Assembly: GCA_965223955.1 (NCBI GenBank)
Contig: OZ245029.1
Location: 806,001-870,000 of the forward strand
Length of the DNA: 64,000 nucleotides
Reading direction: 5' to 3'
Source: Bin75 sp965223955
GTDB lineage: Bacteria; Nitrospirota; Nitrospiria; Nitrospirales; UBA8639
Each line of letters opens with the position of its first letter. Position 1 is the stretch's first letter. Shown one piece after another: positions 31,377 through 40,423 of the stretch. Below the pieces are notes generated by a model. It did not search any database, was not told the DNA's origin, and worked only from the letters and a program-made list of their open reading frames with translations. Position numbers and translations under genes: made by a program.

Positions 31377-32648
31377 TCATGATGAAGATACCTGAACGTG
31401 CGCGTCGATGATGGGTTCCGCCTCCTTGATGATACCCACAAGCTCTTGACCGATATCGTTGACACCCTCACCATTGTGCAGCTTGATAAGTATCTCCGTT
31501 GTATTCCAATTTCGGTAGGGAGCCAGATAGCACCACCACTCCCAATCCCTGGAACTCGACCCTGGCTTGAGCTTCTTATCTAAAGTTTCCTTGAGGCAAT
31601 CAATTCGCACAGCAGACTCAGTCGGTTGCCTCCATACCCCAATTATGAGTTTATCCTCATAAGGCTGAAGTCCTACTCCATATCGCTCTCCCCATGATTT
31701 TTTCCCGAAGCTGAAGATGCACTGCTCTTTTAAGGGGGAGTGGCGGAGCGTCTCGTCGTTGACGTACCATCGCGACGAATCAGGAAGGCTGGCTAAGACA
31801 AAATTTTCGAGCTTCTTCAGAAAGCCAACGATTATTTCCTTGCGAAGATCATCAAACGCAAAGCCAACATCCAGCGCTGTCTCCAGATTTTTTTCTTCCA
31901 GAGCATGTGCGAGAATAATTTCTTGCTCCTTTTGACTTGCCATCGATTGCCCTCCATTTATGTGATCCATGAAGTCGCGCAGGAACCATCTGAATTTATC
32001 GGATTCGCATAGTCGGCAACATTCCTCCAGCCATTTCAGGATGTCGGGATTGTATGAAAGGAGGAGTAACTTGCGGTTCTGAATAAGCTTGGAACACTTG
32101 TCTTCCTCTATGGATTTGGACGTCGGCCGTAGTCTGTCCTTCTGGGTGAGGTAGATAAGGCAAAACTGGTCCTTATACGTATCCTCAAGATAAGCGTGGT
32201 AGTTACTCAATTGTGCATCCCCGTCATCAGCCCAAGGCTTGTTCTCGATGGCGATCACGAAAGCTTGAAAGTCAACAAGAACGTCGATATAACCTTCAGG
32301 ATTTTCGATGCGGTATTCGGTAGCGACTTGACGTAGTTGTTTATCGCATAAATCATCCTTCTCGATCTGGCGAAGAAAGGCGTCGAGAAATTTACGTTTC
32401 TGCCCATGCGAACCTGATGGCTTGAGCAAGTCTGCAATGATGGCAGAACGGCGCTTTTCAAAGCGGCGAATTTGTTCTGGCAGGAGATCTTTGTTCTCGG
32501 GTTCAATCCACTTGAAGACGTTGAAATCAGTCGAATGGAAACGGTCCAGACGCCGTTTCGCATCCCTGTAGAATTTCAGCTTTGCCTTTAGGACCGAATA
32601 AAAGTTGAACAGATGTTGTTGGTACTCACTGGTTTTACTGGTTGGCAT
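31377..32648 (-). CDS. PD-(D/E)XK superfamily nuclease
   Basis: The 423-residue protein has the nuclease core within residues 111-137: EYRIENPEGYIDVLVDF with Asp122, then VIAIENKPWA with Glu135 and Lys137 (the D...ExK signature). This is the PDDEXK_4-like family, found mostly beside restriction and defence genes. The C-terminal 250 residues are a larger domain (GVGLQPYEDKLIIGVWRQPT, WEWWCYLAPYRNWNTTEIL) that probably senses or binds a target. GGAGGAG lies just before the ATG. The WYL gene begins 1 kb upstream on the same strand and ends 52 bp before it. Confidence 0.82.
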   Translation of the reverse strand: MPTSKTSEYQQHLFNFYSVLKAKLKFYRDAKRRLDRFHSTDFNVFKWIEPENKDLLPEQIRRFEKRRSAIIADLLKPSGSHGQKRKFLDAFLRQIEKDDLCDKQLRQVATEYRIENPEGYIDVLVDFQAFVIAIENKPWADDGDAQLSNYHAYLEDTYKDQFCLIYLTQKDRLRPTSKSIEEDKCSKLIQNRKLLLLSYNPDILKWLEECCRLCESDKFRWFLRDFMDHINGGQSMASQKEQEIILAHALEEKNLETALDVGFAFDDLRKEIIVGFLKKLENFVLASLPDSSRWYVNDETLRHSPLKEQCIFSFGKKSWGERYGVGLQPYEDKLIIGVWRQPTESAVRIDCLKETLDKKLKPGSSSRDWEWWCYLAPYRNWNTTEILIKLHNGEGVNDIGQELVGIIKEAEPIIDAHVQVSSS

Positions 32649-32700
32649 TGCTCCTCCAAGTTCTCGAAGATGTTCTTTTTCCGTTCACGGATTCCATGAG

Positions 32701-33690
32701 TCAATCGGCATGATGCGCCGCGAGGGACGCGCACATGTTGGCCAGGTGTTGGCGGAGCCTGGCGGGCTGCTCGATTGTGACGCCCTCTCCCCACGTGATC
32801 AGGTGCCAGCACATCTCGTTGATGCCCCCTGCCTTGAACCGCACGGTCAGCGATTTGTCTTTGTTCTTGACGGTGGTCTGGTCCGGATGGAAGAGGAACG
32901 TCTTTGCGTCCGGTGCTGCCCCGGCGTCGAAGAGCAGGACGACTTCCATGGGTTCTTCCTGGAAGACGCCGAACGAACGCTTGGCATACGTTCGGAGATC
33001 GAAATCCTGGTCGCGGGTGAACGTCTCATCGGTCATCTCCGGTTCGCTCATGTTCGAGAGACGCCAGAGTCGCATGTCATTGCCACGATCGGTTCGGCCT
33101 ACCAGGAACGCGCGGTTCCCGTAGAGCAGGCCGTAGGGCTGGACGCGCCGAGGACTGCGTCGCCCAGTTGATTGTGCGCGATAACGGAACGTGACCACAC
33201 GGCAGGCCTTGAGGGCCTCGCGCAGGATCGCCAGCAGGCCCTCGGCAAGTCGGGGTCTAGGTCCCGGGCGCATGGCCAAGCCCTCGGCCTCCATGAGCGC
33301 TTCCAAATCAGTCTCAAGCCGGCGTAGCGATTTGTCGGACAACGTGGCCCGAAACTTGGCGGCCAGATCACGCAACAGGGTTGCGCGTTCATCCAGGCCT
33401 GCGCGCTCCAATGTCTCGGCCGCGGATGAGAGTTCCGTCAATTCCTCGGCCGAGACGGAGACGAAATGCTGCAAGACGGGTGATTGCAACCGCCAATGCC
33501 GTTTCCTTTCATCCCTGTCCTCCACCGGGATCAGCGGTCCGAACGCCTCATCGACCGCGTCGCGCAGTCGCTCCGCCGTCCGCCGGCTGATGGAGAATTC
33601 GGTCCGGACGTCGTCGAGAGTCATGCCGCCCCTTGAGCCTTGCAGGCGCATGGCTAATCGCACGATGTCTTTTGCGCGTTCGTAGCGCAT
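32701..33690 (-). CDS. WYL-domain transcriptional regulator
   Basis: The 329-residue protein starts with a helix-turn-helix domain (MTLDDVRTEFSISRRTAERL). The WYL domain follows: VTFRYRAQSTGRRSPRRVQPYGLLYGNRAFLVGRTD, given here in parts (RRVQPYGLLYGNRAF, LVGRTD, then LWRLSNM). The end is WCX-like. WYL regulators bind nucleic-acid or nucleotide ligands and often control defence and repair genes. I start at the ATG at 33690, with GAGGAGA upstream; the frame above it crosses a dispersed repeat (CPERSRR). It lies between the nuclease and tandem AAA+ genes, all on the minus strand. Confidence 0.88.
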   Translation of the reverse strand: MRYERAKDIVRLAMRLQGSRGGMTLDDVRTEFSISRRTAERLRDAVDEAFGPLIPVEDRDERKRHWRLQSPVLQHFVSVSAEELTELSSAAETLERAGLDERATLLRDLAAKFRATLSDKSLRRLETDLEALMEAEGLAMRPGPRPRLAEGLLAILREALKACRVVTFRYRAQSTGRRSPRRVQPYGLLYGNRAFLVGRTDRGNDMRLWRLSNMSEPEMTDETFTRDQDFDLRTYAKRSFGVFQEEPMEVVLLFDAGAAPDAKTFLFHPDQTTVKNKDKSLTVRFKAGGINEMCWHLITWGEGVTIEQPARLRQHLANMCASLAAHHAD

Positions 33691-33713
33691 TCCGGTGTCT
33701 CCTCTTGCAGGTC

Positions 33714-33869
33714 CCCTTCGACTACGCTCAGGGCAGGCTTTAGCAGATGCACCAGGGGGATGCAACGCCATGGATGGGGCTGCCACATATTGCACTTCCT
33801 TGACTACCCCCCACCGGTTCGCCTGTGGGCTGCGCCCTTGGCTCACCGACTCCCCCTCAAGGGGGGAGT
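33714..33869. repeat. Two repeats upstream of the WYL gene
   Basis: At 33714-33737 is CCCTTCGACTACGCTCAGGG, the second copy of the element at 12742. At 33812-33869 is a different repeat ending in the hairpin ACTCCCCCT/AGGGGGGAGT (33849-33869). These fill most of the 216-bp gap between the WYL and AAA+ genes. The hairpin could stop transcription, but there is no T-tract. Confidence 0.6.
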
Positions 33870-33906
33870 GATTGGGAAAAGGGTCGCGTCCGGTCAGGTT
33901 GGACGT

Positions 33907-35994
33907 TCACGTCAGAAAGCCGCTCTTTCTGGTCTGATCGGGTTTGGCCTCGCATTCGGTGCGCAACATATCGACGAGGGCCTGTGTATCTTGCAAAAGA
34001 TCCAGCACCTCGACTGCCCTGCGGACGACGGCGTAATCGCCGGGAGTCAGGACCGAGAGAGCCGCGAGTTCCTTTGGGGGCGTACGGTTGAAGTAAGCGC
34101 GGAACATTTCCGCTGCCTGGTCGGTGGTGAGGTAGCCGAGTTTGATCTTGAACGTGAAGCGGCGCAACGTGGCCGGGTCGAGTTTCTCGACGAAGTTGGT
34201 CGTGCAGGCAAAAGGCAACGGGTAGCTTTCCATCCAGGTCAACATCTCGTTGACTTGGCTGATCTCCCAGCCCCTCTGGGCCATACGCCGGTCGGCGAGC
34301 AACGAGTCGGCTTCGTCAAACACGAGGAAAGCCTCCTGGCTGCGTGCCTCGGCAAAGGCCTTGGCAATGTTCTTTTCCGTTCCCCCGACCCACATGGAAA
34401 GCAGATCGGAGGCTCGTTTCTGCATGATCTCCATGCCCAGTCGTTCGGCAAGGTAGCGGACGAACGCACTTTTGCCCGTGCCCGGCGGTCCCTGCAAGCA
34501 GAGCGAGAATCGTCGCTCATCCTTTTTCACGAGCCGGTCGGCGAGCCGGATCAGATCTTGATCCGCTCGGATGAAGGTCGGGTCGAATTGTTCCGGCAAT
34601 CGTTGTGACGGTTTCTCACACGAAAGGACCCGAGACAGGTTGCGCACGCCGTGGCGCACCGCGTCCAGACCTCCGCCTCCAAGTTTCGCAGCAGCCGTGG
34701 CTCCGGCCGCCACGCCTGGCGTCGCGTCGAACTCCGTTGCCAGGGCGAGCGCGTCTTTTGCGGACGCCTCGATGCCGTGACGAGATAGTTGTCTGGCCCA
34801 GATCCGCGCCCTGACCTTGGGCGGCGGCATGCGCAGTTCCATGGCGAACATCATGCGGCGCAGGATGCTTGGATCGATCTCGTCGGTGAGGTTGGTGGTC
34901 CACAGGGTAGGTGTGGCGTTCTGTTCGAGCAGCCGGTTCATGAACACTTTTGATTCGCCCTGCCGGTCCCCGTGGGAGAACCCCAAGAAGAACCCCACCC
35001 CGCCTGAGCGTGAACCCGAAAGCAAGTCATCCATCTCGTCAAAGAGGAGAATCGACTCCCGGTCTCGGCCAACCAGGCATTGGGCCAACTTCAATTCGTT
35101 CAGCCGCTCTTTCCGGCTCGGTTCTCTTTTGTCTTCGTCGGATTCACCAATGCTGTAGAGCGTTGCTTCAAGCCTGTTGACCAGCACCTTGCAGAACTCG
35201 GTTTTGCCTGTCCCGGGAGGCCCGTACAAAAGAATGTTGACGCCTGAGGCACCGCTCCGCAGTGCGCCTTTCAGCAACCCTTCGACGTGGTCTCGATCTC
35301 GTGCAAGGTGGTCGAAGTCCGACCACTCGAGTTCGCTCGGAGTGGTAGCACCCAGCAACAGACGAGTCGGGTCCAGGTCGGCGTCGCCTGAGGTGACGGC
35401 CAGCCGGTGCAACCGGTCCATGAGGTTGACGTCTCCGTCACTATCGATGGAGAGCAGTCCTGACCGAAGGAGTGGGCCGTCGGGCTTGAAGCGGCTAAGG
35501 ATCGTATCGACTGACCTGTCGAGGAGATAACGGAGAAAGATACCCTTGACATTCAGCTTGGCCATTTTCCGCCGGCTCCTCATGTCGAACACTTCGTCGA
35601 TCATCGACTCGATGAGCGGCTGTGTCTCGCAACGGAGCATGAAACTGAGGATATCCATGTCCATTGGAGAGAGTCCCGTCGTCTTGCCAAGTCTCTGGAT
35701 TCGCCGTGCCGTCACATCTTCAGGTGCGTTTTTTGTCGTCGAGCGTTTGCCTTCGAGGATCTTGAGGAGAGCCTGCCACTCTTGTTTGGACGGACCCGCT
35801 TTGCGCTCGTCCCTGAACGACTGACGGCGTGGCGGTTGGACCATGCCATCGAGGTTCAGTTCGTCGGCGTTGTCGGCAACCCACTCGATGAGCTTCTCCG
35901 CTTCCTTACTGTGGTAAGGAAGACGTGAGGCGGCATTCGCGAGATAGCAGAACATGAGGTGTTGTTCGTAAGGGGTCGATGAGGGTATCAGCAT
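33907..35994 (-). CDS. Tandem AAA+ ATPase
   Basis: The 695-residue protein has a 250-residue helical N-terminus with no recognised domain, then two AAA+ modules. Module 1 has Walker A GPPGTGKT at 258 and Walker B SILLFDEMDDL. Module 2 has Walker A GPPGTGKS at 502 and Walker B AFLVFDEADSL. Arginines in ILRRMM and TLRRFTFKIKL are in the place of sensor or finger residues. The order resembles Cdc48/SpoVK-type two-ring unfoldases, but with an unusual N-domain. AAGGAAG precedes the ATG. The gene lies upstream of the WYL gene on the same strand. A defence or quality-control role is inference. Confidence 0.8.
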   Translation of the reverse strand: MLIPSSTPYEQHLMFCYLANAASRLPYHSKEAEKLIEWVADNADELNLDGMVQPPRRQSFRDERKAGPSKQEWQALLKILEGKRSTTKNAPEDVTARRIQRLGKTTGLSPMDMDILSFMLRCETQPLIESMIDEVFDMRSRRKMAKLNVKGIFLRYLLDRSVDTILSRFKPDGPLLRSGLLSIDSDGDVNLMDRLHRLAVTSGDADLDPTRLLLGATTPSELEWSDFDHLARDRDHVEGLLKGALRSGASGVNILLYGPPGTGKTEFCKVLVNRLEATLYSIGESDEDKREPSRKERLNELKLAQCLVGRDRESILLFDEMDDLLSGSRSGGVGFFLGFSHGDRQGESKVFMNRLLEQNATPTLWTTNLTDEIDPSILRRMMFAMELRMPPPKVRARIWARQLSRHGIEASAKDALALATEFDATPGVAAGATAAAKLGGGGLDAVRHGVRNLSRVLSCEKPSQRLPEQFDPTFIRADQDLIRLADRLVKKDERRFSLCLQGPPGTGKSAFVRYLAERLGMEIMQKRASDLLSMWVGGTEKNIAKAFAEARSQEAFLVFDEADSLLADRRMAQRGWEISQVNEMLTWMESYPLPFACTTNFVEKLDPATLRRFTFKIKLGYLTTDQAAEMFRAYFNRTPPKELAALSVLTPGDYAVVRRAVEVLDLLQDTQALVDMLRTECEAKPDQTRKSGFLT

Positions 35995-36086
35995 GCCACT
36001 TCCTTTCTTTCGTGTTTTTCGTGAGATGCTGTCACCCTACCACGTGTCTACGTCAGATTCGGACGTATGAGAATACGATAGTCGGA

Positions 36087-36108
36087 GGGAACAACGATCG
36101 TTGTTCCC
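36087..36108. promoter_or_regulatory. Perfect 22-bp palindrome, operator-like
   Basis: The arms are GGGAACAACGA and its exact complement, without a spacer. It lies 93 bp upstream of the tandem AAA+ gene and 219 bp upstream of the FIST gene, which is divergent. A perfect dyad of this size in a promoter region suggests a dimer-binding operator, perhaps for the nearby WYL regulator. The rest of 35995-36326 shows nothing else. Confidence 0.5.
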
Positions 36109-36326
36109 GACGATCCTGGCGTTTCCGGTGGACATTCGTGCGGACCCGCTGTTAGACTTCCGGAACCTCTGCTTTATTGCACTATCGGGCGCATGGCGGC
36201 GTTGTGTCCTCGCTCAACCCTCGCCTATCTCGTTTGATAAGCCTCGGGATTCGCTGCGGGACGCCTTGCCCTGCATCCCGCTATCACAAGAAATCAGAGG
36301 TTCCTTTTGATACGGTGAAATGCACC

Positions 36327-37553
36327 ATGCAATTCCATGTAGCCATAGCCCGTGAATCGGGCGCAGGCCAGGCGGCTCAGGCCTTAATCACATCCGTCCG
36401 GGAGGCGTTCGGCCGGACTTCCCCTGATTTGATCTGCCTGTTTTTTTCACCGCATTATGCGGGCGCCTCACGTGAATTGGTCGAGACGCTCCACCGGCAG
36501 TTAACCCCACAAGTGATGGTCGGCTGTATGGGCGAAGGCGTGATCGGGCCGTCCGAGGAATACGAAAACAAGTCGGTGGTGATCTTGTGGGCGACACAGT
36601 TGCCCGCGGTACGGATAGTCCCTTTTCATTTGACGTTCCATGAAAAGGAAAAACAATCCTCCTATATCCATGAGGGGTGGCCGCAGGAATTGGAATCGCT
36701 GTCGGATCGGCCGACGTTTCTGGTGTTTGCCGATCCCTTTTCCACGCCCATCGAAGACGTGTTTGAGAAAATGGAGGAACGCTGCCCGGGTGCCCCTGCG
36801 ATTGGGGGCATTGCGAGCGGAGGGATGGATCTGGGCGAAAATCGGTTGGTACTCAACGACAGGATCGTGGAGGAAGGCCTCGTTGGGGTGGCGCTGTGGG
36901 GACCGGTGTGGATTCGAACCCTGGTGTCTCAGGGGTGTCAGCCCATTGGGGAGCGGTACGTGGTCACCAAAGCCGAAAAAAATATTATCTATGAGTTGGG
37001 GGGGATGCCGACCCTGGAACGTCTCCAGGAGACGCTTCAAGGCTTGGGACCGGAACGGGGGAAGCAGGTCGCCATGGCGGTGCAGGTGGGCGTGGCGTTT
37101 GATGAGCAACGCGAACGATTCAACCGGGGCGATTTTCTTATTCGGGGGCTGCTGGGAGCTGATCAACGATCCGGAGGTGTGGCGATTTCCGATATCGTCA
37201 AGGAAGGGCAGACGATTCAATTTCACGTGAGGGATCCGCAGGCCGCCAGTGAAGATCTCAATTTATTGCTGGCTCAGGATCGCCTGGACTACCCGCATTC
37301 TCCTCTCAAGGGTGCCCTGTTGTTCAGTTGTAACGGCCGGGGCCGGCGATTTTTCGCCGAACCGAATCATGATATTGCGGCCCTCCAACGACAGGCCGAA
37401 GGGATTCCGGTCGCGGGGTTTTTTGCCGCCGGAGAAATCGGGCCGGTGGGCGGGAAAAATTTTATCCATGGGTATACCGCGAGTGCGGCGTTATTTGCCG
37501 AGCCGTTCCCCGAGAGAGATCTCCTCCCGGGTCAAGGTCCGGGACATAGCTGA
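36327..37553 (+). CDS. FIST-domain protein
   Basis: The 408-residue cytoplasmic protein has an N-terminal FIST domain (MQFHVAIARESGAGQAAQAL, LICLFFSPHY, VMVGCMGEGVIG) and a FIST_C domain (ALLFSCNGRG, GIPVAGFFAAGEIGPVGG, FIHGYTASAALF). FIST domains bind small ligands such as amino acids and often feed sensory pathways. No kinase or receptor is beside it. The start is the ATG at 36327, since the upstream frame has no family character. Confidence 0.88.
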   Translation: MQFHVAIARESGAGQAAQALITSVREAFGRTSPDLICLFFSPHYAGASRELVETLHRQLTPQVMVGCMGEGVIGPSEEYENKSVVILWATQLPAVRIVPFHLTFHEKEKQSSYIHEGWPQELESLSDRPTFLVFADPFSTPIEDVFEKMEERCPGAPAIGGIASGGMDLGENRLVLNDRIVEEGLVGVALWGPVWIRTLVSQGCQPIGERYVVTKAEKNIIYELGGMPTLERLQETLQGLGPERGKQVAMAVQVGVAFDEQRERFNRGDFLIRGLLGADQRSGGVAISDIVKEGQTIQFHVRDPQAASEDLNLLLAQDRLDYPHSPLKGALLFSCNGRGRRFFAEPNHDIAALQRQAEGIPVAGFFAAGEIGPVGGKNFIHGYTASAALFAEPFPERDLLPGQGPGHS

Positions 37554-37667
37554 CGGCCTGTGGGGACAAGCCCTGTCCCCGACGGTCTCCATTGGGGATC
37601 TAACCGGGGAGCGGAGACAGGCTTCGACGGAGTGAGTCCATCAGCGAAACGAAAGGAACGAAAGGAA

Positions 37668-38105
37668 ATGCCGTTCAAAAACATCAGAACATGGGTATGG
37701 GTCGTGATGATGAGTGGATCATTCTTTCTTCAAGGGCCGGGAACGGTTCTCGGAGCAGAACCTGAACCCCTCAAGACGTCCTCCGGACTGCAATACATCG
37801 ATCTGGTGACGGGCGACGGCCGGGAGGCTCACGTGGGAGAAACCGCGATCGTCCATTATACGGGGTGGCTGGAAGATGGAACGAAGTTCGATAGTTCGGT
37901 GGACCGCGGGGACCCGTTTTCTTTTCGATTGGGTGCCGGTCGAGTCATTAAAGGCTGGGATGAAGGGGTCGTGGGCATGAAAATCGGAACGAAACGCAAG
38001 TTGCTCATTCCGTCCCATCTCGGATACGGCAGTCGTGGCGCGGGTCGAATCATTCCTCCGAACGCCACGTTGATTTTTGAAGTGGAACTCATGGATCTCC
38101 GGTAA
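37668..38105 (+). CDS. Exported FKBP-type peptidyl-prolyl isomerase
   Basis: The 145-residue protein has a signal peptide (WVWVVMMSGSFFLQGPGTVLG-A) and one FKBP domain. Landmarks are VHYTGWLEDGTKFDSSVDR, FRLGAGRVIKGWDEGVVGM, LLIPSHLGYGSRGAG and LIFEVELMDL. It should speed proline isomerisation of periplasmic or outer-membrane proteins. AAAGGAA lies just before the ATG. An IS481-type element has inserted about 90 bp downstream. Confidence 0.93.
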   Translation: MPFKNIRTWVWVVMMSGSFFLQGPGTVLGAEPEPLKTSSGLQYIDLVTGDGREAHVGETAIVHYTGWLEDGTKFDSSVDRGDPFSFRLGAGRVIKGWDEGVVGMKIGTKRKLLIPSHLGYGSRGAGRIIPPNATLIFEVELMDLR

Positions 38106-38194
38106 GGAGTCGTTCTTTTCGCTTTTTCACGGGACGTACATGTTCACTCATTCGCTGACAATTCCCGCTCTTCCCTTCCCCTCCTTTATTGTAC

Positions 38195-39206
38195 TGTCCC
38201 GTGTGATTCCCTAGACTCTTCTGCTATCATGCGTGGCATCGACTATGTCCACCAGAGGAGGACCCATGGACATCAAACTGCATAAGTTAGCTCGCACGAC
38301 TCCCGCCACCCGCCGCTACATCCAGACCGCCCCCAAAAGCGCCGCGACCTTGGCCCGGGAACTCGGGGTCGCTGTGACCACCATCTATAAATGGAAGCGC
38401 GCCGGCCGGGTCCACGATGGCTCCCATGTCCGGCACCAGCTCCATGCCAGTACCTCCCCCGAGCAGGAAGCCCTTATCGCCGAATTGCGCACCCAATTGC
38501 GGTTGTCCCTCGACGATGTCACGGAGGTCCTGAACCGCTGCAGTGCGACGCCCTTGAGTCGGAGCGCGATCCATCGCTGCTTGGTGCGGCTGGGCGTCGC
38601 GCGGTTGCCCCCCGCCTCCCCCGACGCGCCGCCGGTGGGGCGGTTCGCGGCCACCCCCTGCGGCTACATTCATCTGGATCTGAAAGTGTTAAGCAAATGA
38701 CAGAAGCAACCCAGTTATGTGTTCGTGGCCATTGACCGCGCCACCCGCTATGTCTGGGTCAAGGTGCTGGCCCGGCGGACGGCCGCCACGGTGACGCAGG
38801 CCGTCGAAGAATTCCTGGCCGCGTTTCCGCACAAAGTGCACACCATCTTGACCGATAATGATGGCGCGTTTACCGATCGGTTTGCCGTGCACAAGCAAGG
38901 CAAACCGGCGGGCCAGCCGAGCGGCACGCATCGCCTGGCTCACGTGTGCCGGGCGCATGGGATCACTCATCGCCTGATCCGGCCCTATCATCCGCAGACC
39001 AATGGCATGGTGGAACGCTTTAACCGGCGGCTGAGTGACGCGTTACAGAGCCAGCCCCCGCTCCGGGCCCATTGCAGCAATCGGTTTCGGAGTCACGCCG
39101 AGCGGAACGCCTTTATCACCCGGGTGGTGGACAATTACAATCGCACCCGGTTAAGGTGCCTCAACTATCAGGCCCCTTTGCACTTGTTACAGAATCTCAC
39201 GGGACA
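38195..39206 (+). mobile_element. IS481-type insertion sequence, inactivated
   Basis: The ends are imperfect inverted repeats: left TGTCCCGTGTGATTCCCTA and right, read inwards, TGTCCCGTGAGATTCTGTA. The element is about 1.0 kb and holds one transposase gene broken by an in-frame TGA. I could not identify a clear target-site duplication. The right end abuts a copy of the TAAGGAGGG...GGGGAGGTAG repeat (39216-39239). Confidence 0.75.
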
Positions 39207-39219
39207 CAACACTTTGTAA
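38266..39219 (+). pseudogene. IS481-family transposase with in-frame stop
   Basis: AGAGGAGG precedes the ATG. The first part has an HTH (AATLARELGVAVTTIYKWKR) and the first catalytic Asp (YIHLDLK). A TGA at 38698-38700 interrupts the frame, which then continues in phase with YVFVAIDRATRYVWVKV, the second Asp in ILTDNDGAF and the Glu in TNGMVERFNRR. A DDE transposase of about 317 residues would result if the stop were read through. The break falls in the catalytic core, so the enzyme is probably dead. The stop codon lies 13 bp outside the right inverted repeat. Confidence 0.88.
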
Positions 39220-39276
39220 GGAGGGATTAGGGGAGGTAGAGGGATTCGTCTGCCCGACTTCCGATTACTCTCGCAC

Positions 39277-40380
39277 ATGAAACAGACCTCCCTGCATGAG
39301 GCCCACGTGGCCCGGAAGGCCAGACTCGTGGATTTTGCCGGCTGGGCCATGCCCCTCCAGTATTCAGGCGTCCTCGATGAGTATCACACGGTCCGCACGA
39401 CGGCAGGCTTGTTTGACGTGAGTCACATGGGGCGCCTTCACGTAGAGGGCCCCGGGGCGTTGCCGTTCCTTCAGCGAGTGACCACCAATGACGTGCAACG
39501 AGTCAAGCCGATGGGTTCCCAGTACTCGATGATTTGCAACTCTGACGGGGGCGTCAAAGACGATATTTTCCTGTATCGGTTGGGTGCGGAGGAGTTTCTG
39601 CTGTGTGTGAATGCGTCGAATCTCGACAAGATCAGACGTTGGCTTTTCCAACAGCAGAGTGAAGAACAGGGGCGTCTTCGCATCGTGGATCAATCGGAAG
39701 ATCTGGCTCAACTGGCTCTGCAAGGGCCTGCCTCAAAGTCGCTGTTGCAGGCGCACGTGGAAGCATCACTCGATGGGCTGAAGCCGCGACAATGTCTGCG
39801 AGAGACGGTGGGTGGCGCCGATTGTCTGATTACGCGAACCGGCTATACCGGAGAGCTCGGGTATGAATTATACGTGCCGGCGACGCAGGTTCGTCTCGTG
39901 TGGGATCGACTGATGCAGTCCGGAGAGGCGTTCGGCCTGAAGCCCGCCGGGTTGGGCGCACGGGATCTGTTGCGGCTCGACATGGGATATTTGTTGTACG
40001 GCAATGACCTGACCGAGGCGATCACCCCTATCGAGGCCAACGCCAAATGGGTCGTGAGCTTTGCCAAGGGCGCCTTCATCGGCGAGACTGTCCTCAAACA
40101 ACAAGTCGAACAAGGACTATCACAACGCCTGGTGGCATTCGAATTATTGGAAAAAGCCGTGCCCCGTCACGATATGAAATTGTTTGCTCAGGACAAACCG
40201 ATCGGAACGGTGACCAGCGGGAACCTGTCTCCCATTCTGCAAAAAGGCATTGGCTTGGGGTACGTGGACCACGCCTATACCACGTCCGGCACGGCGTTCG
40301 ACGTCGAGATTCGAGGCAAGCGAGTGCCCGCACGAGTGGTCGCCCTTCCCTTTTATAAAAAGCCCAAGCCGCCGGCATGA
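39277..40380 (+). CDS. gcvT: Glycine cleavage system aminomethyltransferase GcvT
   Basis: The 367-residue T-protein takes the aminomethyl group from lipoylated H-protein, releasing ammonia and passing the one-carbon unit to tetrahydrofolate. Landmarks are LVDFAGWAMPLQYSGVLDEY, TAGLFDVSHMGR, DDIFLYRLG, TRTGYTGELGYELY and GLGARDLLRLDMGYLLYGND. It is full length. gcvP lies 7 kb downstream on the other strand; gcvH is not in the window. The recognised start ATG has no strong ribosome-binding site. Confidence 0.95.
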   Translation: MKQTSLHEAHVARKARLVDFAGWAMPLQYSGVLDEYHTVRTTAGLFDVSHMGRLHVEGPGALPFLQRVTTNDVQRVKPMGSQYSMICNSDGGVKDDIFLYRLGAEEFLLCVNASNLDKIRRWLFQQQSEEQGRLRIVDQSEDLAQLALQGPASKSLLQAHVEASLDGLKPRQCLRETVGGADCLITRTGYTGELGYELYVPATQVRLVWDRLMQSGEAFGLKPAGLGARDLLRLDMGYLLYGNDLTEAITPIEANAKWVVSFAKGAFIGETVLKQQVEQGLSQRLVAFELLEKAVPRHDMKLFAQDKPIGTVTSGNLSPILQKGIGLGYVDHAYTTSGTAFDVEIRGKRVPARVVALPFYKKPKPPA

Positions 40381-40423
40381 GTGAGAACCCCGTTCGTTCC
40401 ATGAATGCAGGGTATGGTTCACG

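Noticed and set aside
36900..36940. ATTCGAACCC in the FIST gene, like a tRNA T-loop in reverse
   Set aside because: No cloverleaf could be built around it and it lies in a well-supported coding frame.
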